Shown: piece by piece, positions 56,215-64,000 of the stretch
How positions within the stretch are numbered: position 1 is the stretch's first letter
Layout: each line of letters begins with the position of its first letter
Assembly: GCA_964529715.1 (NCBI GenBank)
Contig: CAZGXI010000006.1
Coordinates: 1-64,000 of the forward strand
Reading direction: 5' to 3'
DNA: 64,000 nucleotides
From: CAZGXI01 sp964529715
Lineage (GTDB): Bacteria > Chloroflexota > Anaerolineae > Aggregatilineales > Ch27
Position numbers and translations under genes: made by a program
The notes under the pieces: generated by a model
Databases searched by the model: none
What the model was told of the DNA's origin: nothing
The model's input: the letters and a program-made list of their open reading frames with translations, nothing else

Positions 56215-57858
56215 TCAGCGCAGTTCTTCGCGGAAGATGCGCACGTGGCGCTGCGGCTCCTTACCGTAGCTGTGGCTGACCAGGCTGGACTGGCGCGCCA
56301 GTTCGTGCTGCATCCGGCGGATGTAGGCCGGCTGCGGCTCCAGATCGACATGCCGCTCGCCGTTGCGCACCCGCGCGATGCCTTCCTGCGCTTCACGCAT
56401 CCCTTCCGAAAAAGGGTCGTTTTCGAGTCGCTCCAGTTGGAATACGTCGATCAAGAAGTTTTCCATCTGGGTGGCGGTGTTGGCACGCAGGACGTAGATC
56501 GGCATTCCACGCCGCTCCATGTCCACGATCAGCTTGGTACGGCGGCGATAATAGTTCTTGAGCGTCACCAGCGCCTGGGCATCGGTCACGTCGTCTTCGA
56601 TGATCAACGGCAGGCCCAGCCGCTTGGCTGCCTGCTGAAGCCGGTTGCGCGCGATGCCGTAGACGAAAACGTGCAGCGCCGCCAATCCACGCACGCTCCC
56701 CGTCTCATCGTCGCCGCTGTCGGCGCGCGTCGGCGCATGGCGGGCCGCTGGGCCGGGTTCAAACACCGGCGCAGGGCGAGTAGGCTGCTCGCGCTCGCCG
56801 GTGCCGCCGTTGCGCCCGCCGCGCCGCCCGCCGCGTTCCGGCTGACCGAAAGCGAAGGTCGGCTGCTGATGGAGAATCTGCACCTCGCCGTCCGCATTGC
56901 GGATGCGTAGCTCAGTCGGTAACGGACGCCCGCGCAGCGCCGCATCGACCGCCGCCGCCACATCTTCGTGAACCGCCAAGCGATGGCGCGTCTGGATCTC
57001 GATCAGCACGTCGAAGGTGGGCGGCGCGCGCCGTTCGAGCACGGTCTTCTGCGTGCCGCGCCGACGGGCTTCCTCATCGGAGAGCGTCACCGATTCGATG
57101 CCCCCCACCAGGTCGCTCAGGGTCGGGTTAAGCAGCAGGTTGTCCAGCGTGTTGCCGTGCGCCGTACCGATGAGCTGCACGCCGCGCTCGGCGATAGTGC
57201 GGGCGGCCAGGGCTTCCAACTCGCGCCCGATCTCGTCGATGACGATCACTTCAGGATTGTGGTTCTCCACCGCCTCGATCATGACCTCGTGTTGCAGTTC
57301 GGGCCGCGCCACCTGCATCCGCCGCGCCCGTCCGACGGCAGGGTGCGGCACGTCGCCGTCGCCGCCGATTTCGTTGCTGGTATCCACGATCACCACGCGA
57401 CGGTTCTCGGCCAGCACACGCGCCGCCTCGCGCAGCATGGTCGTCTTGCCGACGCCGGGCGGCCCCAGCAACAACACATTTTGGCCGGATTCGATCAGGT
57501 CCTGAATGATCTCAATCGTGCCGTACACAGCCCGCCCCACACGGCAGGTCAGGCCGACCACCTCACCCCGGCGGTTACGGATGCCACTGATGCGGTGCAG
57601 GGTGCGCTCCAGGCCAGCACGATTGTCGGCGTCGAAGTCGCCCACCCGATCAACCACATAGTTGAGCATCACAGGCGTGACTTCCTGATCGAGCAGGATG
57701 ATCTCGCCGTCGGTAAAGCGCGCCGTCGGGACGCGCCCCAGGTCCAGAATGATCTCCAGCAGTTCGTCTGTATTATCCAGGGTGTCCAGCCGCTGCCGAA
57801 TGGCTGGCGGCAGCACATCACACAATTTTTCCAGGTCGTCCGTAATCCGATATTCCAC
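56215..57858 (-). CDS. R3H-domain AAA ATPase (Ycf45/SpoIIIAA-like)
   Basis: A 547-residue ATPase. Walker A is LLGPPGVGKTTMLRE (residues 131-145); VIVIDEIGRELEALAART is Walker B. The ATPase core resembles secretion-type ATPases and SpoIIIAA, as in plastid Ycf45. A Gly/Arg/Pro-rich linker follows, then a region HVFVYGIARNRLQQAAKRLG, and a C-terminal R3H domain (RRMQHELARQSSLVSHSYGK) that binds single-stranded nucleic acid. GTG 57858, preceded by AGAGGA, begins the conserved VEYRITDDLEKL; a longer start at 57918 is less likely. The cellular role is not established. Confidence 0.88.
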   Translation of the reverse strand: MEYRITDDLEKLCDVLPPAIRQRLDTLDNTDELLEIILDLGRVPTARFTDGEIILLDQEVTPVMLNYVVDRVGDFDADNRAGLERTLHRISGIRNRRGEVVGLTCRVGRAVYGTIEIIQDLIESGQNVLLLGPPGVGKTTMLREAARVLAENRRVVIVDTSNEIGGDGDVPHPAVGRARRMQVARPELQHEVMIEAVENHNPEVIVIDEIGRELEALAARTIAERGVQLIGTAHGNTLDNLLLNPTLSDLVGGIESVTLSDEEARRRGTQKTVLERRAPPTFDVLIEIQTRHRLAVHEDVAAAVDAALRGRPLPTELRIRNADGEVQILHQQPTFAFGQPERGGRRGGRNGGTGEREQPTRPAPVFEPGPAARHAPTRADSGDDETGSVRGLAALHVFVYGIARNRLQQAAKRLGLPLIIEDDVTDAQALVTLKNYYRRRTKLIVDMERRGMPIYVLRANTATQMENFLIDVFQLERLENDPFSEGMREAQEGIARVRNGERHVDLEPQPAYIRRMQHELARQSSLVSHSYGKEPQRHVRIFREELR

Positions 57859-57928
57859 GCACCATCCTCTTTCTGCCGGTGCATCAGACCGCACCGGAAA
57901 CCCTTCCTCTGACTCCACTGGTTGGCGT

Positions 57929-58879
57929 TTAGGGTTTTCCTCCCGGCCCTGAAACGATCAGCCCGTTCAACGCGGCCAACGGCGCGAAGGCCGGGTGTTG
58001 AACGCGCGCCGTCATATGCTTGACCATCACGGTCTGCCGCGCCCAGGGTACAAAGCCCTGTTCGGCCAGCGGACCCCGCAGCCAGTCTTGATCGCGCCGC
58101 ACACAGCAATAGACCGGCACCCGCACTGCACGCGGCAGCAGCGCCAGCGCCGAATCCAGCACGGCCCGTGCCTCATCGTAGGCGTCCGGCAGCAGATACG
58201 GTCTGAGGTAAACCCCCCGGCTGCCCTCGCCGACGTACAGATAGCCGCGCACTTCCGCGTCGCATAGATAAACCAGCCCATCCAGCGGCAGGGCCGGGTC
58301 GGCCTGCTGGACCAGGCGTGGCACCGCGCGATCCACCAGCGCGCGGATGCCGAAGCTGTCGTGCGGCGTGGCCCAACGCAACGGCGCACAGCCATGCACG
58401 GGCGGCGGTGGAGCTGGCGCGCGCCGCCAGAGGTCCTGCCGGGCGTAGGCCGCATACCCGGCCCGGCGCAGCCATTCAAAAATGGCGCTGTTCTCGTCCA
58501 CCTCGGCGTGCAGCGTGTGCGCCCCACGCCGGGCAGCCTCCTGGGCTAACGCATCCAGCGCATACAACCAGCCGCTCTCCAGACCCGTATCGGCGCGACC
58601 ATCCGGCGGGGCCGGCGCGACAAAGGTCAGGTGCGCATGGGTGTCGCCGGGAACATGGCGGAACTGGGCCGCCAGACACACCCGCCCGGTGCAGACGATC
58701 AGAGTCGGCGTGCCGAGGCCAGACAGCGACAGGCGCGCCAGCAGGGCGTCTCTGGCCGGATGCAGACCGCGCACGAGATAACTTTCGCTGTCCAGGCTGA
58801 CGCCCCGCCCCTGCAACCGCTGTAACAGCAGCAGGTCACGCAAATAAAACGGCCTGACTCCGCTTCCGTATCTCGACAC
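57929..58879 (-). CDS. GNAT-like protein, probable acyltransferase
   Basis: A 316-residue protein that reads as two tandem GNAT-like halves: YLVRGLHPARDALLARLSLS to EVDENSAIFEWLRRAGYAAY, and WATPHDSFGIRALVDRAVPR to LAEQGFVPWARQTVMVKHM. Neither half shows a clean Q/RxxGxG/A acetyl-CoA loop, so activity is uncertain. GTG 58879 (GAGGAC upstream) is preferred to the longer frame from 58969. It follows the same two-half design as the GNAT at 37149. Confidence 0.6.
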   Translation of the reverse strand: MSRYGSGVRPFYLRDLLLLQRLQGRGVSLDSESYLVRGLHPARDALLARLSLSGLGTPTLIVCTGRVCLAAQFRHVPGDTHAHLTFVAPAPPDGRADTGLESGWLYALDALAQEAARRGAHTLHAEVDENSAIFEWLRRAGYAAYARQDLWRRAPAPPPPVHGCAPLRWATPHDSFGIRALVDRAVPRLVQQADPALPLDGLVYLCDAEVRGYLYVGEGSRGVYLRPYLLPDAYDEARAVLDSALALLPRAVRVPVYCCVRRDQDWLRGPLAEQGFVPWARQTVMVKHMTARVQHPAFAPLAALNGLIVSGPGGKP

Positions 58880-59104
58880 GGACCTGTCCTCAAATACCCC
58901 CGGCCCAGTTTTCCGGTCTAGAGCGCAAAACAAGCGCCAGGGTGCCGGAGGGCGCTTTGCTCCGAACATCTATTTTACTCGACAGCCGGGCGGTTGACAA
59001 TGTGTGCTCCCCCTGCCGTTCGGCGGTCCTCCTCCCCCCAACCACGTCCCCCAAAAATTCGGGGGAATGGCGGAAGCAATTTCTGTTATCCTGAAAATTT
59101 GGTG

Positions 59105-59110
59105 TATAGT
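59105..59110 (+). promoter_or_regulatory. Candidate -10 element of the ABC operon
   Basis: TATAGT 53 bases before the ABC ATPase start; TCTGTT (59082-59087) is a weak -35 at 17 bases. Confidence 0.4.
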
Positions 59111-59162
59111 TCTTTTTGCCCTGCCACGCGGCTGGCGCGGCTGGCGGAAAGCGAAACCCTCT

Positions 59163-60080
59163 ATGATCAAAACTCAGCGACTGACCAAGCGGTTCGGCGA
59201 CAACACGGCAGTGGACAGCCTGACGCTGGAGATCGCGCGCGGCGAGGTATTCGGCTTTTTGGGGCCGAACGGCGCAGGCAAGACCACCACCGTTCGCATG
59301 TTAAGCTGTCTGATCGGCCCGACCGACGGCATGGCGCTGGTCAACGGCTATGACATCGTGCGCGAGCCGATGCAGGTGCGCGCTTCCGTCGGCGTGCTGA
59401 CGGAAAGCCCCGGCATGTATAACCGCCTGAGCGCCGAACGCAACCTGACCATCTACGCCCGTCTGTACGATGTGGACGACCCGGCCCGGCAGGTCGAAAA
59501 GTACCTGTCGATGCTGGGCCTGTGGGAGCGCCGCCAGGAGCCGGTGGGGGCTTTTTCCAAAGGCATGAAGCAAAAGCTCGCCATCGCGCGGGCGCTGATC
59601 CACGAGCCGCAGACGCTCTTTTTGGACGAGCCGACCGCCGGGCTGGACCCCGCTGCCGCCAAGATGGTGCGCGACTTTATCGAAGAACTCAAGACGGAAG
59701 GGCGCACGATCTTCCTGACCACACATAACCTTGACGAGGCTGAGCGCCTGTGCGACCGGATCGCCGTGATGCGCAGCCGCCTGATCGCGGTTGATACGCC
59801 CGACGCGCTGCGTATCGGTCTGTTCGGGCAGCACGTGCGCGTACAAATCGCCAACCTGAGCGAGGCGCACCGGATCGCCGCCGCCGCGCTGCCGTCGGTT
59901 AAGGAAGTGCGCGTGCAGAACGATGCCCTGCTCGTGAGCCTGGATCACCCGGACCGCGACAACCCGGCACTCATCAATGCCCTCGTGAGCGCCGGCGCGC
60001 AGATTCAATATGTCCAACCGTCTGACGCCAGCCTGGAAGATGTGTATTTGCAGCTCGTGGGCAACGGGGAAGTTAATTAG
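59163..60080 (+). CDS. ABC transporter ATP-binding protein
   Basis: A 305-residue ATPase of an ABC-2 type exporter. Walker A FLGPNGAGKTTTVRM, signature FSKGMKQKLAIARAL, Walker B TLFLDEPTAGLDP and the switch histidine in FLTTHNLDEAE are present. The C-terminal extension (about 215-305) is like the DrrA/CcmA group. The frame is open further upstream, but ATG 59163 gives the normal start. The permease follows after a stretch of heptad repeats. Confidence 0.93.
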   Translation: MIKTQRLTKRFGDNTAVDSLTLEIARGEVFGFLGPNGAGKTTTVRMLSCLIGPTDGMALVNGYDIVREPMQVRASVGVLTESPGMYNRLSAERNLTIYARLYDVDDPARQVEKYLSMLGLWERRQEPVGAFSKGMKQKLAIARALIHEPQTLFLDEPTAGLDPAAAKMVRDFIEELKTEGRTIFLTTHNLDEAERLCDRIAVMRSRLIAVDTPDALRIGLFGQHVRVQIANLSEAHRIAAAALPSVKEVRVQNDALLVSLDHPDRDNPALINALVSAGAQIQYVQPSDASLEDVYLQLVGNGEVN

Positions 60081-60086
60081 CTGATG

Positions 60087-60149
60087 GCAATTAACGGTTA
60101 GCGATTAGCCATCAGCGGTCAGCAATCAGCAGTTAGTGGTTCGTGGATG
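60087..60149 (+). repeat. Heptad repeat array, nine units
   Basis: Nine consecutive 7-bp units in register: GCAATTA ACGGTTA GCGATTA GCCATCA GCGGTCA GCAATCA GCAGTTA GTGGTTC GTGGATG. One of the longest arrays in the window. Confidence 0.8.
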
Positions 60150-60161
60150 GCCCACATGGAC

Positions 60162-60210
60162 GCTAAACGCTAACAGCTAAAAGCTCATCGCTATTGGCTG
60201 ACCGCTCTCC
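60162..60210 (+). repeat. Heptad repeat array, seven units
   Basis: GCTAAAC GCTAACA GCTAAAA GCTCATC GCTATTG GCTGACC GCTCTCC, ending just before the ribosome site of the permease gene (TGGAGATATAG). Confidence 0.8.
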
Positions 60211-60223
60211 TGGAGATATAGAG

Positions 60224-61024
60224 ATGAACAAAATCCTCGCCCTGATCGACAAGGAATGGGCGGATGTCTTCCGTAACCGTATGGTAACCCTCTCGGTGAC
60301 GCTGCTGCCAGTGTTCATGGTGGCCCTGCCACTGGTTATCCTGTTCGTCATGGGCAGCGGCGTCATCCCGACGACCGTCGAGGACCTGCGCGAACTGCCG
60401 CCCGCCGTGCTGGAAAGGCCGCCGTTCGACCGCCTGGAGCCGACTGCTGCGCTTCAGGCGTACATCGGCCAGCAGTTCAACATCCTGTTCCTGATCATCC
60501 CGCTCGCCATCCCCATGACCATCGCCGCCTACAGCATCGTCGGCGAGAAGCGCGAGGGCAGCCTGGAACCCCTGCTCGCCACGCCGATCAGCACGACGCA
60601 ACTGTTGGCCGCCAAGAGCGTCGCCGCCGCCATGCCGGGCATCCTAGAAACGTGGTTGGGCTACCTTATCTACGTGATCGGGGTGTACCTGGCAGTAGCC
60701 GACCCGGACGCGCGCAGCGTGTTGCTGGCGCCGCAGTGGGTCTTCGCCGTGATCGTGCTGGCCCCGCTGCTGACCGCCCTGGCGACCATGCTGGGGCTGA
60801 TTATCAGCAGCCGCGTGAACGACCCCCGTATGGCCGAGCAATTGGGCATGGTGGTTGTGCTTCCGCTGATGGCCCTGCTGATCGCCCAGTTGGCCGGCGT
60901 GCTCTATGTCGATACGACCGTGATCGGGATCATGGCGATGCTGCTGCTCATCATCGATTATGGCCTGCTGCTGCTGGCCGTGCGGCTCTTTCAACGCGAA
61001 ACGATTCTGACGCGCTGGAAGTGA
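60224..61024 (+). CDS. ABC-2 type permease
   Basis: A 266-residue membrane protein with six helices. KILALIDKEWADVFRNRMVT at the start, VGEKREGSLEPLLATPISTT in the coupling region and AKSVAAAMPGILETWLGYLI are typical of ABC-2 permeases (NatB-like). It pairs with the ATPase at 59163. The exported substrate is unknown. ATG 60224 follows GGAGATATAG. Confidence 0.9.
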   Translation: MNKILALIDKEWADVFRNRMVTLSVTLLPVFMVALPLVILFVMGSGVIPTTVEDLRELPPAVLERPPFDRLEPTAALQAYIGQQFNILFLIIPLAIPMTIAAYSIVGEKREGSLEPLLATPISTTQLLAAKSVAAAMPGILETWLGYLIYVIGVYLAVADPDARSVLLAPQWVFAVIVLAPLLTALATMLGLIISSRVNDPRMAEQLGMVVVLPLMALLIAQLAGVLYVDTTVIGIMAMLLLIIDYGLLLLAVRLFQRETILTRWK

Positions 61025-61109
61025 GCCATGCCCCTGGCTGCTTTTTCCTTCTCCAGGCGGCAACACCAGACAGGATGCGCCGGAAGAGGGAAGCCTTAAG
61101 GAGGGTGTG

Positions 61110-61784
61110 ATGAACGCACTACGCCATCTGTGGATGCGGCTGTGGAACAGAACTGGGCGCCGACAGGCACAGCGCAATCCAGAACCCAGCGCGGCCTGGC
61201 CGCCGCAGCCGCGCAGCGACTTTATAGAACGGCTAGAAATCATCCGGCGTGAGATCGAGGCGCGCCCGCAGAGCACCCTCTCTATACAGACCGACAACGC
61301 TGCACAGGCCGCCAGGCATCACCGCGAATTCACGCGCGCCGTGCTGGCGCTGGAACAGGCCCTGGACGCGCTCGGCTGTCGGGCCGCGCTGGCCGTCCTG
61401 CGCGACTCCGGGCTGACTGGCGGCTACGTGGAAGGACCGCTGGCGATCCGCCAGGAATACCTCGCTGCTCCTGGCGGCCCGCCGCTCTATTCCCCCTGTG
61501 CGGCGGTGATCCTGCGCAAACCCGGCTATGTGACAGACCCGCCGCATACCCGCTGCAAAGCGTGGTACGCCGGGGTGTGGGCCTACCAGGGAAAAGACCA
61601 CGCGATTCACCTTGTAGTCGGCCAGGCCGAAGAACCAACCGACTGTGGCGTGGGAGAACGTATTAACATCCCGGAGGGAAAACACATTCTCTACAACAGC
61701 CCGGACGGCTATGACAGCGTGCAGGCCGAAATCGAGAGCCGGCTGCTGGATTGGGCGCGCGAGGAATCGCTGCGCGGGTTGTAA
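61110..61784 (+). CDS. Hypothetical protein
   Basis: A 224-residue soluble protein that I do not recognise. A basic N terminus (LRHLWMRLWNRTGRRQAQR) leads into a helical region (RLEIIRREIEARPQSTLSIQ) and a mixed domain with GKDHAIHLVVGQAEEPTDCG and EGKHILYNSPDGYDSVQAEI. Strong AAGGAGGG ribosome site before GTG/ATG 61107/61110. It probably belongs to the ABC exporter transcript. Confidence 0.65.
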   Translation: MNALRHLWMRLWNRTGRRQAQRNPEPSAAWPPQPRSDFIERLEIIRREIEARPQSTLSIQTDNAAQAARHHREFTRAVLALEQALDALGCRAALAVLRDSGLTGGYVEGPLAIRQEYLAAPGGPPLYSPCAAVILRKPGYVTDPPHTRCKAWYAGVWAYQGKDHAIHLVVGQAEEPTDCGVGERINIPEGKHILYNSPDGYDSVQAEIESRLLDWAREESLRGL

Positions 61785-61792
61785 CAAAACCA

Positions 61793-62062
61793 CTACATCC
61801 CCGTCCGCGCCACGAACGCCAGCACGAACAGCACCAGCGCCAGCACAAACAGCACGATCCCGGCGGCGCGGATCAGGCGCGCCCTGGCCGGGTCCGCCGG
61901 GCGGAACGACGTGACTAGCCAGCCCACGCCCAGCGCGGCAAAGCCGCCGCCCATCCACTGCTCGAACGCCTGGCCGCTGAACGCCAGGATCACCCCTGCC
62001 GCCGCCAGCATCAGCCCCGAAAGCACGCCGTTGTTACGCCTGCCCGGTAGTCGTTGTTGCAC
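61793..62062 (-). CDS. Small membrane protein, unknown
   Basis: An 89-residue protein with three hydrophobic helices (GLMLAAAGVILAFSGQAF; GGGFAALGVGWLVTSF; AAGIVLFVLALVLFVLAFVA). The N terminus is basic. It converges on the previous gene, the two ends being 8 bases apart. No family recognised. Confidence 0.6.
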   Translation of the reverse strand: MQQRLPGRRNNGVLSGLMLAAAGVILAFSGQAFEQWMGGGFAALGVGWLVTSFRPADPARARLIRAAGIVLFVLALVLFVLAFVARTGM

Positions 62063-62134
62063 GGTGTCGCCCTCATTCCCCCGGATTACCCGGTCGGGAC
62101 ATGTCCCGATACCCCGATAAACGTCGATACAGCA

Positions 62135-64000
62135 TTACCCGTCTAATGGCGTCAGGAAGTCGCCGTCGATGCGCTTGCGGCCTGCGCCAAACTGCACCTC
62201 GACCTCTTCTTGGCCGCCGAACCGCTTCGCCGCGATGACGATCCCTTCCCCGAATACAGGGTGATTCACCCGCTGCCCTGCCCGAAAGCGCGCCGGGGTA
62301 TCCGTCGCACGTGAGGCGCGCAGTGACGGCGGCATCCAGCCAGAAGCCGCTCCGCCAAAAGCCCGCTCGAAGGCGTCCAGGTTGCCGCGTCGTCCGCCCA
62401 GCAGCGCCGAACCGATCACCAGGTCTGGCGGCAGATCGTAGAGGAAACGGCTGGGCGGATTGGCATCCCCCATACGCCAGCGTTGTGTGGCGTAGGTCAG
62501 GTAGAGGCGGTCTTTGGCGCGCGTCAGCCCAACGTACATCAGGCGGCGCTCCTCCGGCAGAGCTTCGTCGTCGCCGCCCATGTCTGCCTCGATGCTGCGG
62601 CTGTGCGGCAGGATGCCATCTTCCAGCCCGACGATGAACACCACCGGGAACTCCAGGCCCTTTGCGCTGTGTAACGTCATCAGAGACGGCCCCGGCTTCT
62701 CGTCGTCGCGGATGTCCACGTCGCTCACCAGCGCCGTGTCGATCAAAAAGTCCGCCAGCGAGCCATCGCCGAAGTCGGCAGCGCGCTCGCGCAGTTGCAA
62801 CACGTTCTCCCAGCGGTCGTCACCATCCGGCCCGCTGTTGCGCAGATAACCCTCGAAAGCCGTGTTGATCAGCACCGCCTCGATGATGTCTAGCGGCGGT
62901 TTCCCGGCCTCGACCAGCGCCCGCCACGCCGCCAGCAGATCGGCAAAGCGGCGCAGCGCCTCCCGCGCGCGCGGGCTAAACGGCCCCTCCGCCCCGGTGC
63001 ACAGGCTGAGCAGCGCCACGCCGGGCGTGACCCCGGTTTGCCCGGCCCATAGTTCAAGCGCCTCGACTGTCTTGCCGCCGATGCCACGCGGCGGCGTGTT
63101 GATGGCGCGGCGCAGGCTGATGCTGTCGTTGGGATTATGGATCAGGCGCAAGTAAGCCAGCACATCCTTGACCTCGCGGCGGTCGTAGAAGCGCGTCGCG
63201 CCGAAGATGCGGTAGGGCATGTTGGCGTGGACAAACGCCTCTTCCAGCGCGCGAGATTGGGCGTTGGTGCGATACATCACGGCGCACTCGCTGAGGGCGT
63301 ATTCGCCGTCCTCGTCCAGCGCGCCGATGGTCTGGACGACGTAACGCGCCTCTTCGTCCTCGTTATAAGCCTCGTACAGGGTCAACGGCTCGCCCGGCCC
63401 GCGCTCGGTGAACAGGCGCTTGGGCGTGCGATGCGGGTTGCGGTCGATCACGGCCATCGCCGCGTCGAGGACGTTCTGCACCGAGCGGTAGTTCTGTTCC
63501 AGCAGGATTTTGCGCAGGTCGGGATAATCCTTCTCGAAGCGCAGCACATTGCGATAGTCCGCACCGCGAAAGGCGTAAATGCTCTGGTCGGGGTCGCCCA
63601 CCGCGAAGATGTTGTTCCTGGGCGCGGCCAGCAGCCGCACCAGCGCGTACTGGGCGTAGTTCGTGTCCTGGAACTCGTCCACCAGGATGTGCGCCAGGCG
63701 GTTCTGGTACTTTTCCAACACCTCCGGCTTGCCGGTGAACAGGATCACCGCCTGCATCAGCAGGTCGTCGAAGTCCATCGCGTTGCTCGCCAGGAGCAAT
63801 TCCTGATAGCGCGCGTAAACCTTCGCCGCCTGCCTGCTGAAGTAATCCCCGGCCCGATCCGCAAAGGCTTCGGGCGTGAGCAATTCGTTCTTGGCGCGGG
63901 AAATGGCGCTGAGCAAACTGCGCGGGCTGAACCGCTTGGGGTCGATATTCAGTTCGTTGCACGCCTGCCTGACCACGTCGAGCTGGTCGCCCGTGTCGAA
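62135..64000 (-). CDS. UvrD/PcrA-type DNA helicase (5' end cut off)
   Basis: The C-terminal 621 residues of a superfamily 1A 3'-5' DNA helicase. Visible motifs: HILVDEFQDTNYAQY (motif II), AVGDPDQSIYAFRGAD (III), EQNYRSVQNVLDAA (IV), LMTLHSAKGLEFPVVF (V) and LMYVGLTRAKDRLYLTYA (VI). The Walker A motif lies outside the window. The C terminus (RVNHPVFGEGIVIAAKRFGG, EVEVQFGAGRKRI) is the RNA-polymerase-binding Tudor-like domain found in PcrA, which favours PcrA over Rep. It acts in repair and transcription-replication conflict. Confidence 0.93.
   Translation of the reverse strand, partial: FDTGDQLDVVRQACNELNIDPKRFSPRSLLSAISRAKNELLTPEAFADRAGDYFSRQAAKVYARYQELLLASNAMDFDDLLMQAVILFTGKPEVLEKYQNRLAHILVDEFQDTNYAQYALVRLLAAPRNNIFAVGDPDQSIYAFRGADYRNVLRFEKDYPDLRKILLEQNYRSVQNVLDAAMAVIDRNPHRTPKRLFTERGPGEPLTLYEAYNEDEEARYVVQTIGALDEDGEYALSECAVMYRTNAQSRALEEAFVHANMPYRIFGATRFYDRREVKDVLAYLRLIHNPNDSISLRRAINTPPRGIGGKTVEALELWAGQTGVTPGVALLSLCTGAEGPFSPRAREALRRFADLLAAWRALVEAGKPPLDIIEAVLINTAFEGYLRNSGPDGDDRWENVLQLRERAADFGDGSLADFLIDTALVSDVDIRDDEKPGPSLMTLHSAKGLEFPVVFIVGLEDGILPHSRSIEADMGGDDEALPEERRLMYVGLTRAKDRLYLTYATQRWRMGDANPPSRFLYDLPPDLVIGSALLGGRRGNLDAFERAFGGAASGWMPPSLRASRATDTPARFRAGQRVNHPVFGEGIVIAAKRFGGQEEVEVQFGAGRKRIDGDFLTPLDG

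Noticed and set aside
59048..59065. CCCCC-AAAAATTC-GGGGG hairpin as a terminator
   Set aside because: Only five pairs, no T-run, and no gene ending into it from either side.
7124..60210. Heptad arrays as CRISPR or direct-repeat arrays
   Set aside because: Units are 7 bases with no spacers and diverge in sequence; no cas1, cas2 or effector is present.
1..64000. tRNA or rRNA genes
   Set aside because: No cloverleaf-like stretch with T-loop GTTCRAATC or rRNA-like sequence was noticed; a dedicated scan was not possible here.

Overview
The window is 64 kb of GC-rich, gene-dense bacterial chromosome. The gene content points to Chloroflexota, probably an Anaerolineae-like lineage: many GT4 glycosyltransferases, a DUF2089 regulator, an R3H/Ycf45-type ATPase, an F420-type oxidoreductase, translin, GatCA, and intergenic spaces packed with small repeats. 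This assignment is inference from gene families; no rRNA or other marker was seen. No tRNA, rRNA, CRISPR array, prophage or intact insertion sequence was recognised.

Layout. 0.1-2.1 kb: Acr3 arsenite exporter, a DinB-like protein and a small membrane protein. 2.2-17 kb: a surface-polysaccharide region with seven glycosyltransferases, interrupted by an orphan solute-binding lipoprotein next to a large sensor histidine kinase, a TPR lipoprotein and a MOSC protein. 17-19.3 kb: membrane proteins and fructose-bisphosphatase. 19.5-25.3 kb, all on the minus strand: an SH3 protein, an FHA/winged-helix regulator, a Cas4/Dna2-like nuclease split into two membrane-anchored genes with a DNA-methyltransferase remnant between them, translin, DUF3467, SSB and a TrpC-like protein that has lost its catalytic residues. 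25.5-34.8 kb: a truncated methyltransferase, Maf, a beta-propeller protein, GatC and GatA, two receiver proteins (one without its phospho-acceptor), a RAYT transposase remnant joined in frame to an Fe-S protein, and a sugar nucleotidyltransferase. 35-40 kb: a DUF2089/DUF4097 group resembling an envelope-stress module, a GNAT and an MFS exporter. 40-47.6 kb: rsmA, then a ubiquitin-pathway-like locus with E2-like, JAB/JAMM and E1-like genes interleaved with two pairs of paralogous membrane proteins. 47.6-64 kb: extended PCMT, Nudix, Hsp20, a glycosyltransferase, FKBP, a penicillin-binding lipoprotein, Ddn-like protein, cold-shock protein, tmk, R3H ATPase, an ABC-2 exporter and the 3' part of a UvrD/PcrA helicase.

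The most striking material is (1) the E1-E2-JAB locus with no visible ubiquitin-like modifier, whose JAB protein appears to carry a second, cysteine-less UBC-like domain; (2) the split Cas4-like nuclease, whose four probable Fe-S cysteines are divided between two proteins, encoded beside translin and SSB; and (3) the layered intergenic repeats: phase-exact 7-bp arrays that touch start and stop codons, roughly 190-200 bp inverted-repeat elements lying inside those arrays, and a 28-bp REP palindrome family that supplies stop codons to gatA and rsmA.
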